Assembly (NCBI GenBank): GCA_024305405.1
Contig: JAKNDB010000079.1
Location: 682,001 to 746,000 of the forward strand
Source of the DNA: Dirofilaria immitis
Taxonomy: Eukaryota; Nematoda; Chromadorea; Rhabditida; Onchocercidae
DNA length: 64,000 nucleotides
Direction: 5' to 3'
Shown here one piece after another: positions 26,801-36,999 of the stretch; position 1 is the first letter of the stretch, and each line of letters begins with the position of its first letter. Under the pieces are notes generated by a model. It was given only the letters and a program-made list of their open reading frames with translations. It was not told the DNA's origin and searched no databases. The position numbers and the translations under genes were made by a program.

Positions 26801-29800
26801 AATTTTTTTGTTTTTACATGTACACTTTTACGTCACGTACATAAACGTTGAAACAAGCATAGCTTTGTAGAACCGATGATTTTCAGTAATAAAACTTTTC
26901 CCTTTTTATTATTTGATCCTACCTTCATAAATTCACGGACCGATTCAAAATTGATTATTAAAATCAAATGAAGTATCGGAACATGGATAATTCGTTATTA
27001 GTTTTTTATCCTGTGTTACATCATATACGCTTAAAAACATTGAATCGGCATAGTTTTGTGGAATTTATAATATTTAAGTGAATTTTTATCTTTTTTATCT
27101 TACGTTTGTTATTCTATAGCTTTTTGGAAAACGTAAGAGTATCAACTCGTGTCAAGAATAAATGAAATATCAAAATGAAAAGGATATGCAAATTATATGT
27201 AAAAATATCTAATTAGTACTTTTATATTTTAAAAGTAAGCATTAAATGTTTTTTACATTGAATTTAAAATTTTCTGAAATTGATATTTGTTTTTTGTTTC
27301 TGCCAAAAAAGCAAATAAATGAATGATAAGCTGTCGCGAATTTTTCAGTTGCAGAGTGTGATATGATATCGATTAGCCAAATACCATCGGTGTTTTCAAC
27401 GGGTTGATTTATAGTGTTAGTTGATTAGCTTACTGTGATTCGCTGAGGTGAATTGAGTTGGGTTGTATTGTATGAGCTGTGGTCAGCTGAATTGAATTGG
27501 GCTGGTTCGAACTGTGTTGAGTCCACCCGATAGTAAAAATTTTTAATCTGTTTCGTTATACAATTTATACAATAAGTTTATATGGATTAGGAGGTGGGAA
27601 TGATTTTCCCATTAGGTAACGGCTGCTAAGACTCAATTACAACTTAGCAAGATCCAATGAGATTAGAATTACAATTTGGACAAAGATGTGAATTTTAGAT
27701 AAGTATTATAAGCGGCTGCTAACAAAGCATTTCCCAAAATAGTATGAGCTCAAATAAAAACGAAAACAAAAAAAGCGTGGGAACCTAAGAAATGTAAAAA
27801 TCGGTTAAATGATTCATAATATTGTTGACATTTATTTACAATGAAAAATTTATTTGATGTTTCATTTAGTCGAAGTATCGCGAATGCGAATTCGCGAAAA
27901 TTATTGCGATAAGCAGCAAAATCAAAAAAATTTAAGCTTCTTTTTTAACATCGTTTGGAAAAATATTTTATAAAAACAACAATGGAAGAAATTTTTTAAT
28001 AAAAATTTAAAAATACAATTACAGATCATCCACTGTTTATTGCAATAATGGCATATGTTGGGAAATTTGGAATTGCCGGAAGTTTTGCCGTAATATATTT
28101 GTTTTCTGGCGAGTTATATCCGACCGTTTTACGTGCTATTGGTATGGGTATGAGTTCAATGGTTGCTGGTTCCGGACTTATTCTTGCACCATATGTTGTA
28201 CGATTGGTAAGGAGCTAGTTCAATCTAATTTAAAATTAAATTAAGCCAATTCCAATTGTCTTACTATGATTATTTATCTATCTATCTATCAAATGTTTGC
28301 GGTCGTCACAGCAAATTCTGAATTAATTGATTTTAATTTAATTTCGCCAATTATTATCTCAGTGATTTTATATAATTATTAGCTTAACTTATTTTCATAT
28401 CACATATTCTACGAGTGGTAATAATCTTTAAAAAATTTTATTTAAATTATCATCAACTATTATATTAATTTAGTTTAAACTAATCTAAATTAAACTGATT
28501 TTAATTATTGTACTAGCGTTACTTATCTATTTTTTTACCAAATGTATGCGTTGAATTAAATTCAGAATTAATTTGTTTGCAGTTTTTTCTTAAGTTGAAA
28601 TCTTATTAATTTTGCTATTTATTAATAATACCTATCGCTGATCTTTAAACGTGACAAAAATTGAGGGTTCTTTCTGTCTTTAAATAATATTATATTAAAT
28701 AATAGGATTTAAAAGTTAGGTAATTAACGGGAATATTAATCCGTTTCCTTTTCGATTCTATCAGATGGATTACATTCTCCATTCCTCTATTTTCATAAAA
28801 CGGATTAGCCAATATCTTAGAATCGACTGACCCACATTCAACTGCTGTTCACGTGGAACCCTTCTCCACTTCAGTCTTCAAGATCTCACTTGAATATTTG
28901 CTACTACCACCAATATCTGCACCAATGGAAGCTCCAATACGATAAATTTTATCATCAACAACAGCAGTAATTGCAAGATCATTAATATAAGTACAATAAT
29001 ACCAATGAGATATCTTAATGGCAATTCATAACTCAAAGGAGGAGCCAAACGATGCCACGATACGCCCATCCAACTGACCTCATGGAGCACATCTAGCGAA
29101 AATGATGTTATTGACTAAGGTCATTCATGGTATTCTGAGATGAGTTATGAGGTCACCATAGTCACACCTTTATTTGGACACAAACATGATAACTAATATG
29201 ATCTACAATATCCTGACCTGCAATTCGATATATCTCTAACAAATCCCCTTATGAATCTTCATTTTCTTTTATCACGGAACTTCGCGATTTTAGCGAATGA
29301 TTATCTGAACTTTATTCTCTGTCGGACTCCAATGGATAGAGATCCTTATTGCTCTCACTAGATCGTTTCCATTAGCAATTCTTACAACTGATCGACATAT
29401 ACCATCCTGATCTCTTATGAGTCTATCGATTCTTCCAATTCTCCAGGTATTGCTGGGAAAATCTCCTTTCAACAGCATCAGCTCATCAATTTTTGGTTCT
29501 CGTCGAATTTAGCTGCGTGGTCCTCGATGTTACGCTGATTTCATTTTCTTAGTTCTTCTAGATATTCTTCTCGCCAAGTGATCAATCTCTCGCTAATAGC
29601 CATATAATGATGTCTCAATTCTTTTTTTATAGATTTTTATTCTCGTATGTCGCATCTGTAATGGGCCTTTCTTTTTGTTAATTGTTCTCCACGAACTGAA
29701 CCTGGATTTCTGAATTTCTTCTTTCTCAGACCTTAGTCATGTTTTCTGGTATTCTTTCTGTTACCGTCATATCCAGTTGTGTTATTTCTATATTTCTCTC

Positions 29801-32800
29801 CAAGTTCTTTTTATTGGGATAATAAGTTCAAAAGTTTTATCATTCGAAATGTTTGTTTGAGCATCAAACTCTTTCTAGACTTTTATATACTTTGTTTTTT
29901 GTCGCCATATCGTTCATGCAAGTTCTCCATAGTCAGCAGATAATTTTCTTCATTTACCATAAGATTACTTATTTGTTCTCTTGCATCGCCCTTAGACTAC
30001 TTAACAGATGCATGAACTTCTGTGTTGGCGTCGAATCCGTTTTCTTCTGAATTGATTTTTCAATCTGTTGGATTCAAAGTCAGTGGTTTACTGCTAGTGA
30101 TCAGCTTTTCAATTAAGTCTTCCAGGCTCTTCTTTTGCCCTTTTGTTGTTGCTGAATCATCTTCTATCTTTTCACATTTTCCTTTAATTTCTATGAATGC
30201 CTCACTAATTCGATTTAGTTCCATAAGCAGTGAAGCTCTTTGACAATAAATCTTATTTCTGTTGTCAAAAACAGTTTTCTTCATACAAGTAATCCTCGTA
30301 TAATATAACACCCTTCCATTCATCATCTTTTGCTGAACGTAATAATTCTTTCCATTCTACCTCAAAATTATTTGTCTTTGGAGATTATACTATAATACTA
30401 TTACTTGCTTCTCAATTTTAGATTTTGTTTTAATCATTCTACTTTTCCTTCGTGACCCAACCCGCTGGGATAATTGCCCTTCCTTTCCTTGTAACTGTGC
30501 TGCTTGTTCAATAGCCTTTCCTTCAATATTTGCAAGAAAGACATTGCAAATTCTTTCTAATGAGATATGAAGGATAACTTTCTTTTCTAGTCTTCTTTAC
30601 ACCCATATTTCTTTTTTCCACTGACTTTCAAGTTTTGTTAAAAGCTGACCCGAAAAGATTACTTTGTCGTTCCTTTCTTAACGTATTCTTAGGCGACTTG
30701 GTGTTTTTTTGACGTATCCTTAGGTCGCTTCTTTATTGGAGTATCCTTAGATCATTTGTTCGTATTCCTACTTGTTGGATCAAATTTTTCTCCATATTCT
30801 TTAATTGTGACAAAAATTGAGGGTCTTTCGCCTTTCAACGATAGCACCTCAAATTTCGGTAATTAAACTTTTATTACGATGAATTTGATAATACATTAAT
30901 GAACAGCAGCGCTTGCAAGATTAGTGGCATAAATTCAGTAAATATCAATCATACAATCTTAATGATAATGTCATAACTCAAGAAGAGACCAAACGAAGCC
31001 CGATATATCCATCCAACTAACCTCATGGAGCAGATCTGGCGGAAATAATGCTGTTGATTAGGATACTTCGCGGCATTTCGAGGTCAGTTTTGAGGTCGTA
31101 ATCACCTGCTTTATTTGGAGTCATCCTCTTTATTTGAAGCGAAAAATAAACATGATAAGTAATACGATTTATAACATCCTGACTTACAATTTAATAAATC
31201 TGTAACAAATTCCCTTATGAATATTTAGATTTATCACAGAACCTCGTGATTTCAGCGATAGTACCGATGCATCATAGAAATATATAGAATAAAATACAAA
31301 TGTAGCAAAAAGTTTTGTTTCTATAATTTAAACATTAATCTTTATAAATGTTAGAATAAATTCAACCACTAATTATCAAATGAATTAATTAGTCCTAACT
31401 TATCACAAGTTCTAACTTTTTCCATAATAATATTTTGCTAGCCATTTCCGATGTATTCAACATTTTTGGCTCAAAATATCTGATGAACTGAGTACTCAAA
31501 ATTTTGGCCCAAAATATCTGATAAACTGAGTAAAAAATCAACCACTTTATGAGCTCCACTTTTTTTTGCTATTATTATTATACCTTAAATCACTCTCTTT
31601 GAGCATGCCTAATGCTAAAATTTAAGACACCAGAAGATGAAAAAAACAAAGAAAATATCCAAAAACTCATTTATAGAAAAATGAAAAACTTAAATGAGTC
31701 TTTGCATATTATTCCCAATGTTATATAAAATAAAAAAGGTTTTATTCAAAAAGAATAATTATTATAATCCATTTAATCATTAAATAATATAAAATATTAC
31801 ATAAATATAATACTGATAATATAATAGATAAAAATGATAATTATAGTTAATAATAATATAAAATGGAATCGATCGATCGTGTTAAAATGAATTAAAATTA
31901 CTCATTCGAGTAATATTTAATCAAATTAAGGCAAACTAGAATTTATTAATTTTGGAATAATTTTTACTTAATTCTGTATTTTTGAATTTAGAATTCTCCA
32001 AGATTATTGCATAGAAAAAATTTCGTCGTGAAACATTTTCCCTTTCTTCAAAATAATTATTAACATGAAAACTGAATAATTTCAGGGTGATTATATACGT
32101 GTTCTACCGCTGATAATTATGGGTTTGCTTGCAATATCGGCTGCAATAGCATCATTTTTTTACCCGAAACAATGGGTAAACCAATACCCCAAACGTTGGA
32201 AGAAGCGGAATTATTTGGGAAATCTCAAAAATTTAAATTTTTTACAAGTATATCAATATTATGGGATCTTTCTTTCGAATTTAAATATAAAATTATAAAA
32301 TGCTTGATGGCATTTAAAAATTTATTCGCTATTTAGGCATTGAACATTTCTTGATTTTGTATTTTTATCATTAAAATACTAGCAAAATGTCATTCCATTT
32401 GGAATTACTGAATTTGTTAAAATTCAACCTTTGAGAACTTCAACCTTCATTATGCAACTTTAATTCTCTTAATTCAACTTTTATTTTTTCAAAGTACAAT
32501 ATAATTAAGAATAAGTAAAAAGATCAAAGTTAGATTAAAGTCATTAAGAATGAGTTAAAAAAATCATATTTATTAATTACGTAAAATCTCGTGAACGTTT
32601 CGTTATTTCATGTTTTTCATTCTCCAAGTTATTTCGTCATAATATACGCTTAAATCGCAATTTTAATACTTCATGCAAATTTCACTTACCTTTATAATTT
32701 ATCATATTTTTCAGGACCAGAAGAGCACGTTTCAGAATCGACATATTCAAGTTTATCAGCAATTCGCACTATAAGATATTCTGAAATTTTACAAACGCAA

Positions 32801-32839
32801 AAAACACCTGTTGCCGGTATCAGCTTTTACTATTTTTAG
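17836..32839 (+). CDS. SLC22-type organic ion transporter (MFS), 12 exons, frame interrupted
   Basis: Exons inferred from splice sites and phase: 17836-17862, 18267-18472, 18583-18750, 19890-19993, 20264-20417, 21108-21276, 25118-25244, 25783-25889, 26318-26538, 28025-28206, 32086-32247, 32715-32839. About 584 residues if the three net -1 shifts are corrected, normal for SLC22. Landmarks: N-terminal MDFDSLLAE then VGDFGPFQ; IPSAFSAFNQPF in the first helix; PCQLGWIYD loop (about 120); DLVCDQKYL; DKLGRR (about 168); MEFMGESGR (about 222); PESPRW (about 280); LFRTPNLRKK (about 338); WFVNAVVY; AVGRRW (about 403); YPTVLRAIGMG; PETMGKP with TLEEAE near the end. The family has twelve helices and moves organic cations, anions or zwitterions across the plasma membrane; the substrate cannot be read from sequence. 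The ATG at 17,836 is preferred because it gives the usual short N-terminus. Introns 6 and 10 hold antisense BEL/Pao relics. The last exon is the least certain. Confidence 0.9.
18300..18306 (+). other. Net -1 frameshift in a run of seven T (transporter exon 2)
   Basis: Exon 1 ends in phase 0 and exon 2 opens as VGDFGPFQITLFF, then meets TGA. The rest of the exon reads in the next frame as LICLPASIPSAFSAFNQ, which is clearly the same helix. Exon 2 is 206 nt; one extra T makes 207 and leaves both splice phases at 0. Confidence 0.88.
18900..19620. repeat. Diverged tandem repeat of about 200-230 bp filling transporter intron 3
   Basis: The landmark 'taaaaactttttggcatactt' near 19,164 recurs as 'gcaaaaatttttggtacattt' near 19,380 and 'cgtaaactttttgacatatc' near 19,579. 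Each is followed by a 'tgttctatac..' or 'tgtacaatggtta' stretch, a 'ttaataaatt' stretch and a 'caatataat.gaa.c.aaattag' stretch. An earlier partial copy ends near 19,150. Confidence 0.65.
20271..20278 (+). other. Net -1 frameshift after the GRR motif (transporter exon 5)
   Basis: The donor at 19,994 and acceptor at 20,262-20,263 join to DKLGRR, the hallmark MFS loop. After CGA the family-like reading (VIFTILGSLVVCG) continues in the next frame. Either one base is missing or a four-base CCGA duplication has collapsed; the two cannot be told apart here. Using a later acceptor at the GAG near 20,277 would keep the frame but delete the GRR motif and has no pyrimidine tract. Confidence 0.78.
20450..21070. 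repeat. Diverged tandem repeat of about 180-230 bp in transporter intron 5
   Basis: Three or four rounds of 'tcaaaatttaat..' followed by a 'gcaaattttttaaaacttcttattaaatt'-like stretch and 'aaaatatcttactaacatttt' can be followed near 20,505, 20,650, 20,795 and 20,975. Divergence is high. It has no similarity that I can see to the repeats of introns 3 or 9. Confidence 0.55.
22850..23220 (-). pseudogene. BEL/Pao integrase fragment (zinc-binding and start of core), frame-broken
   Basis: Read on the minus strand, 23,216 downwards gives HALSDMRRKFLMPKG, then after a frame break RHCIGCKY, the latter half of an HHCC-type integrase zinc motif, then LPAMLNF..ARVKRSD, the basic linker typical of BEL/Pao integrases. 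Further along, around 22,985-22,935, YRGLHLKVAENLSDGSF matches the start of the catalytic core (in active elements 'TRAVHLEVV'-like), followed by SHDYPGRVLSNIADIF near 22,905-22,855. Several frameshifts and stops make it inactive. Active-site residues cannot all be located. Confidence 0.75.
23691..23955 (+). repeat. Left arm of a 265-bp identical inverted repeat
   Basis: Exact reverse complement of 24,472-24,736 as far as I can read it base by base. Outside the identical core the similarity continues to about 23,663 on one side and 24,110 on the other, but there with substitutions, a 28-bp deletion after 23,955 and an insertion of about 45 bp near 23,980-24,027. Confidence 0.9.
24472..24736 (-). 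repeat. Right arm of a 265-bp identical inverted repeat
   Basis: Partner of 23,691-23,955, separated from it by 516 bp. Diverged similarity continues inwards to about 24,320 and outwards to about 24,768. Both arms therefore encode the same 61-residue open frame, which I regard as incidental. Confidence 0.9.
25325..25520. repeat. Degenerate 'ggttgaattacggaa' repeat in transporter intron 7
   Basis: Words of the type 'gttgaattacggaa' or 'ggttgaattggttgcagaa' recur about every 30-50 bp between exons 7 and 8. The open frame that runs through it (25,452-25,655) is a by-product. Confidence 0.55.
26580..27195. repeat. Tandem repeat of about 190-220 bp, three copies, in transporter intron 9
   Basis: The landmark 'acgttgaatcaaacatag' near 26,627 recurs as 'acgttgaaacaagcatag' near 26,844 and 'cattgaatcggcatag' near 27,038. 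Each copy then has 'ttttgtagaatt', an 'aatatttcagtaat' stretch, a T-rich part with 'ttatt.tttgctatt', and 'aaatcaaatgaaatatcgaaac'. The copies are clearly related but diverged. Confidence 0.75.
27340..27540. repeat. G/T-biased degenerate repeat in transporter intron 9
   Basis: A stretch markedly richer in G than its surroundings, with repeats of 'gaattgagttgggttg' and 'gctgaattgaattgggctgg' type words. No frame stays open. It may be a decayed minisatellite. Confidence 0.5.
28651..29296 (-). repeat. Left LTR (3' LTR in element orientation)
   Basis: Starts with GTGACAAAAATTGAGGGT and ends with a 'tcgcgattttagcga' phrase; both recur at the edges of the right LTR. The stretch from about 29,030 to 29,296 aligns well with 30,970-31,258 (for example 'ccaactgacctcatggagca' against 'ccaactaacctcatggagca'). 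The middle part, 28,720-29,000, is longer than in the other LTR. A minus-strand hydrophobic open frame inside it is not evidence of an envelope gene. Confidence 0.82.
29290..29570 (-). pseudogene. C-terminal BEL/Pao polyprotein fragment (DUF5641)
   Basis: The minus strand reads MLLKGDFPSNTWRIGRID, then RDQDGICRSVVRIANGND and ends shortly after SIHWSPTE, matching the DUF5641 pattern 'VLLK-D...W..GRI..L..G.DG..R...v...NG....RPi..L.P.E' that closes BEL/Pao polyproteins. Just upstream (about 29,480-29,570) TWREEYLEELRK matches the preceding 'WR.EYL..LR' segment, out of frame with the rest. The adjacent LTR is where it should be relative to this domain. Confidence 0.85.
30030..30800 (-). pseudogene. 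Gag-like remnant of the BEL/Pao element
   Basis: One minus-strand open frame (30,060-30,326) reads ELNRISEAFIEIKGKCEKI then KSLEDLIEKLITSSKPLTL, a charged, probably helical region of the sort found near the N-terminus of BEL/Pao gag. Upstream (30,690-30,770) three diverged units of about 27-30 bp on the minus strand contain 'CTAAGGATAC' or 'CTAAGAATAC'. Position next to the 5' LTR supports a gag origin; similarity alone is weak. Confidence 0.5.
30807..31258 (-). repeat. Right LTR (5' LTR in element orientation)
   Basis: Begins with the same GTGACAAAAATTGAGGGT as the left LTR and ends with 'cctcgtgatttcagcga'. At 452 bp it is about 190 bp shorter than its partner, the difference lying in the middle. 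I could not identify a matching target-site duplication outside the pair. Confidence 0.8.
32155..32161 (+). other. Net -1 frameshift in a run of seven T (transporter exon 11)
   Basis: The exon reads GDYIRVLPLIIMGLLAI through AIASFF, then the family motif PETMGKPIPQTLEEAE follows in the next frame. One extra T (eight instead of seven) joins them as FFLPETMGKP and also gives the phase needed to splice into the last exon. Confidence 0.9.
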
Positions 32840-35800
32840 CTTTCTTTGAAATGATTTACTAAAAATCAAGGAAAATTGATACACATATACAAAGAACGAA
32901 GATTAGAAACTATTTTGAATAATTTTTCAAAAAATCAAAAATTTTGAAAAATTGCAAAATTTTTCAAAATTTTTTAGCATCTTCAAGAGAACTTTGCGGA
33001 TTGTTGATAACGGATGAGAACTCCAAAGAAGTTTTGGTTTGATGAAAATCGATTTGCAACTTTTTTGATAAATGTTTTTGTGTAGGATTGATTGATTTTT
33101 TTTTCAAAAGAGGACTACAGTTTATTGAAAATTTAAATTATTGTCTAATTTTTTTAATTCATATAAAATTAGCTTTTTCTTTTTATTTGAAACAAGCATG
33201 AGAATAAAATATTATTTTTATATGCGTACATTGAATGATAACATGATGATAATTCCTAATACTTAGTTATAAAAGTCGAAAAACTGACGATATGTAATAT
33301 TCCTAATCGATAGAGAAAATATGTACTGCACGATTGTCTTTGCATAATTCACTATGCGTATAATTAACATGAATGATCCATCTAATCAACATTTCGAGTG
33401 ATTTTCTGAGATGATTTTCATCGATTGATTTTTGGTTTCTTTCGCACTTTTTTTTGCACAACTAAATTTTAAATGAAACTAGTCGATTGTATGTATATAT
33501 GCGAATCAATTGTATTCATTAATCTGATTTAAGTACTTCAATCTCATTAAAAGCTTTGATCAAATTCCATTGTATTTCTCGACATTTTTTGAAATATGAA
33601 TCGGTATTTAGAAGACGAAACAAGAATTGATTTCCAATAACTTTGAATAATTCATTACTTTATTATAAAATGAATGTATTCATCCTATTCGAAATTATTT
33701 AAGTTTTTTCAACTATATGCACATATATATGACACAGTTTAATGGAATATGAAATATGACTTAATATTTCACTCTCACAAATTTCCATCATTAAATCAAC
33801 TAATTTATCAAAATACGCATAAAAATTAAAAATAGAAAACCTGAAAAAAATTCACGTGCGCTAATAAAAACGCCAATTCTTTGATCTCAGAACTAGATCT
33901 TCCATATATGCGGAAGAAAAAGTCCTGGTAAGCTCGATTTTGGAAGATGTGCTTCAGCCGGAGGATCATATCAAGCATTTGTTGTTCCTTTCCTTTGAGT
34001 CATGTTATCGTCATTATTGTCTTATTATATCATTGATCTTGCGTTTGTTGATGTATTGTCAAAGTTATCGTAATAAAGATTTAATTACTCAAGTTTGAGA
34101 TTCATTTCCAAGTACGTGAAACAACAGAAGAAATTAGTGGGGAATGAGAAAAAGAAATTACCTACTTTAAATTTTATTACGATCAGAAAGAAAATATCGA
34201 CAAGGATGAGAGGAAAGATTTTAGGATGAGAGTTTTTTTGCTTTTCTATTTTTTGAAAATCTGATTGATTTTTTCGAAGGGCAAATATTATGATGAAGTA
34301 TATTTCGAAAAAAAAATTAGGATTTTTATTGCATGTTAATTTTTTGTTCCTTGTGTTTTTCTTTTTCTTTTACGAATTGTTAATTTTGCAATAAGTGATG
34401 TATGCTTTAGCTAATTAAAATAATTTTGAATATTTCCAATATTTAATCTAAAAAAAATTGATATCTATACGCATTATGGATTATTCGCTAATTTATCTAA
34501 GCAAAATTATCAAGTTAATTATGCAAATTTGCAAATTTTTGATTCAAAAATTCCATTATTTAATTACTATTTGCGAATTTATCTAATCAAAAGCTATGCC
34601 AAATGATCGAATTGATTAAACAATTTAAAAAAATTTTGTTTCATTTCTATTAATTGCAAATAAAAAAGCGATATGAAATTGACATCTATACGTGCTGCAT
34701 ATAGAAAATAATGTGTTATTTGCTAATTGATCTAAGCAAAATGCTACGGCAGATTTAATCAAATTAATCAAATATTCTATGTTTTAGTTTTTTTGAAAAA
34801 AAAGTTTTTCAATATTCTAAGTTAATTTAATATATATAGCCTATTCTTTTTTAAATTTCGATTTTAAAATTTTTCATTATTTAATTTCTTTCTATTTACG
34901 TAAAATGTCAATTTCATTTTTTTTCGTAATGAAGTAATGGAAATTTGGAAAATTTTCCAAACATAATCAGTTTTGCCAATTTATAAAAAATCATAATTAA
35001 TCAAATGGGTTTTTTCATTTAGTTATCATCAACTTATCGTTAAACAATTTTGCATGCCTATTGATAGGAATTGTCAGCTTTATCAACATGTATTATTTGA
35101 TATCAGGCAGAATGTAATAAATGCAACAACTTGCATGCTATCATAAATCGTAAACTTATGTTTACATTTCTATTTTTTTATTTTGTTGTTCTCTTATCAT
35201 TATAATTCTACTAAAAGCATTTTCATTCTAAAAATTTAACTTTCCATTTATCAAAATTTGATTGTTAGATATACGCTTGCAAATGCGGTATTAATATATT
35301 AATATTAAAATTTGAAACATTCATGTAACGCATTTGCATGCATGCATAAAATATGCATACTGCATATACTTAAATTTTTAATTAATTTTTATAATGTGAA
35401 TTTTGAAGTAATTATCAATATTTCGAAACGTCTTAAACTTATTTTATGAGATTTTAAATATTTTCTTCAAGTCAAATTAATAAATTTTTTTCGTTCAAAT
35501 TTGAAAAGATATCAATGAATCAAATTTATGATAAGAAATATCGCTATATATTTTTTTCATCAATTTTTACGGTACTAATTTTGGGATAATTGACGGTGTT
35601 TTTCATTTTAAACTAATCTTTGAAATATTTAATAACTTTTTTGAATTAAGTTGATAAGTTTTTCATTTTTAAAAAAATCAGTAAATCCAAATTAATGTAG
35701 CCCATCTTATATTTTGCCAGTATATGAAACGAAAATTCGAATATCGAAATATCGAACGTCATTATACGCTAATTATTTAATATACTGTCAGTTCACATGT

Positions 35801-36240
35801 GATAATGCTAATTGGATAAACCATTCCAATTTATTCATTGATTATCAATTTCAAATAATTCATAGCTTATCAGCTCCAATTATCTCATCAATTTACCAAT
35901 CCTAATTAACTCATCAGTTACTTTGAATCTGAATAATTTTTGATAAAATGATAACGATTGCATAATTTTTCTCACTTTTATCATTTAAAAATTTAAAAAT
36001 AGCGTATTAATTTTCTTTTATCTTCAAATGAAACTCTGAGTATCATTTGATTTATTCATGTTGAATAAATATAAAACTTCCCATCCTTCTGTTAACCAAT
36101 TCTTGCACTTTTTAATCATTACTAGTACATATGAATCGATTTATCTTAATTTATCACATTTGTTTTAGCTTTCTTTTTTAGAGATGGCTTTCCTATTTTT
36201 GTTATTTTAAATTATTTTTTCAAGGAATAATTCTTGTGTT
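32840..36240. other. AT-rich stretch downstream of the transporter, no supported gene
   Basis: No exon recognised. A segment at about 33,870-34,100 is less AT-rich, has no long open frame, and ends in an SL1-like sequence (listed separately). Diverged repeats with 'gatatctatacgcattatgg' and 'gacatctatacgtgctgcat' phrases lie at 34,440-34,760. The true poly(A) site of the transporter is not evident. Confidence 0.5.
34078..34099 (+). other. Spliced-leader SL1-like 22-mer
   Basis: The 22 bases match the conserved nematode SL1 leader at 20 positions; both differences are transitions (G to A at position 2, C to T at position 12), as in an aged copy. No GT follows the leader and no Sm-type AATTTTTGG is seen in the next 90 bp, so this is not a working SL RNA gene. 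A remnant of a reverse-transcribed trans-spliced mRNA, or of an old SL RNA copy, are the two readings I consider. Confidence 0.7.
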
Positions 36241-36255
36241 TTTGTCATTTTCATT

Positions 36256-36740
36256 CTATACATATTTTTATACATGTATAGTTTTGTTTTTATTCTATAC
36301 ATACATTTGAATATATTTATATATTCCTGTCATTATTCCATATGCATTTACATTTATGTTTCTATTTTTATTCTATATTTACGTTTGCACATATATATAT
36401 TTAAATTATTATTCCATATATGCATTTGCATTTGTATATATTTTTATTTTTACTATACATAAATCCCATGTAAATATATATATATGCATTTACATTTATT
36501 TATATATATATATATAAATACACATCCTTTCCTTGTATTTTTGTTTACAAATAATTTGTGTATATATATGTTTTTATTCTATAATACATTTATATATGTT
36601 CTATATTTGCGTTTGCGTTTTCATATATATTTCTATTTTTATTTATTTATACTTCTATATATTTGCATATGTATGTATATCTGTTATTCTGTGCATACGT
36701 TTGAGTGTATATTCCTATTTTTATTCTGTACTATTTTTGT
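36256..36740. repeat. Degenerate TATA/TTTTATTC minisatellite
   Basis: Phrases of the type 'atatatttctatttttattctata' alternate with 'catttgcatttgtatat' throughout, with a pure TA tract at about 36,474-36,518. Open frames here consist of Tyr, Ile, Cys and Phe repeats and are artefacts. Confidence 0.75.
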
Positions 36741-36784
36741 CATGAAGATTTTTTTGTTTGATTTATTCTATAAACAATAATTTG

Positions 36785-36990
36785 TCGTTCGCAGAAGATT
36801 AACAATAATAGGCTATAATAAGCTAGTGACGAAGATTTCTTCTTGATCATTCAAACTGATATAATTGTTTCTAAATTTGGCTGGGAGTTGATAAGGAATT
36901 GGTTTTAGAGAGTGGATTAATAGAATCGCTCTAGCAGAGAAAACCGATAAGATGATCGTTAAATAGCTTGCGCAACCGATCATTTGTTTT
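36785..36990. mobile_element. LTR-related repeat copy (partner at 61.03 kb)
   Basis: Aligns in the same orientation with 61,030-61,210: shared phrases include 'agattaacaataatagg' against 'agattaacagcaattca', 'gtgacgaagatttc' (identical), 'gagttgat', and 'gatgatcgttaaata' against 'gacattcagaccgttaaaca'. Because the partner continues into sequence resembling the BEL/Pao LTRs, I infer a retrotransposon fragment. Divergence is substantial. Confidence 0.6.
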
Positions 36991-36999
36991 ACCAACGGA

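Larger units (their letters stand above)
28651..31258 (-). mobile_element. Internally deleted BEL/Pao LTR retrotransposon inside transporter intron 10
   Basis: Two directly repeated LTR-like blocks (28,651-29,296 and 30,807-31,258) flank a 1.5-kb interior. Read on the minus strand, the interior begins next to the right LTR with a gag-like Lys/Glu-rich region and ends next to the left LTR with the C-terminal BEL/Pao domain DUF5641. Protease, reverse transcriptase, RNase H and most of the integrase are missing, so the element has lost its core. It lies antisense to the host gene. The LTRs differ at many positions and in length, which points to an old insertion. Confidence 0.82.

Noticed and set aside
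28878..29090. Hydrophobic minus-strand frame as a possible envelope protein
   Set aside because: It lies wholly within the LTR, partly in the block missing from the other LTR, and has no envelope-like features.
18300..32161. Programmed ribosomal frameshifting in the transporter
   Set aside because: Three unrelated sites in one gene and four in another, with no shared slippery site; base loss is simpler.
34078..34190. A functional SL RNA gene
   Set aside because: No GT directly after the leader-like 22-mer and no Sm site in the expected distance; only the leader part matches.
36274..36780. Several overlapping open frames rich in Tyr, Ile, Phe and Cys
   Set aside because: Translation of a TATA/TTTTATTC minisatellite in several frames; not a membrane protein.
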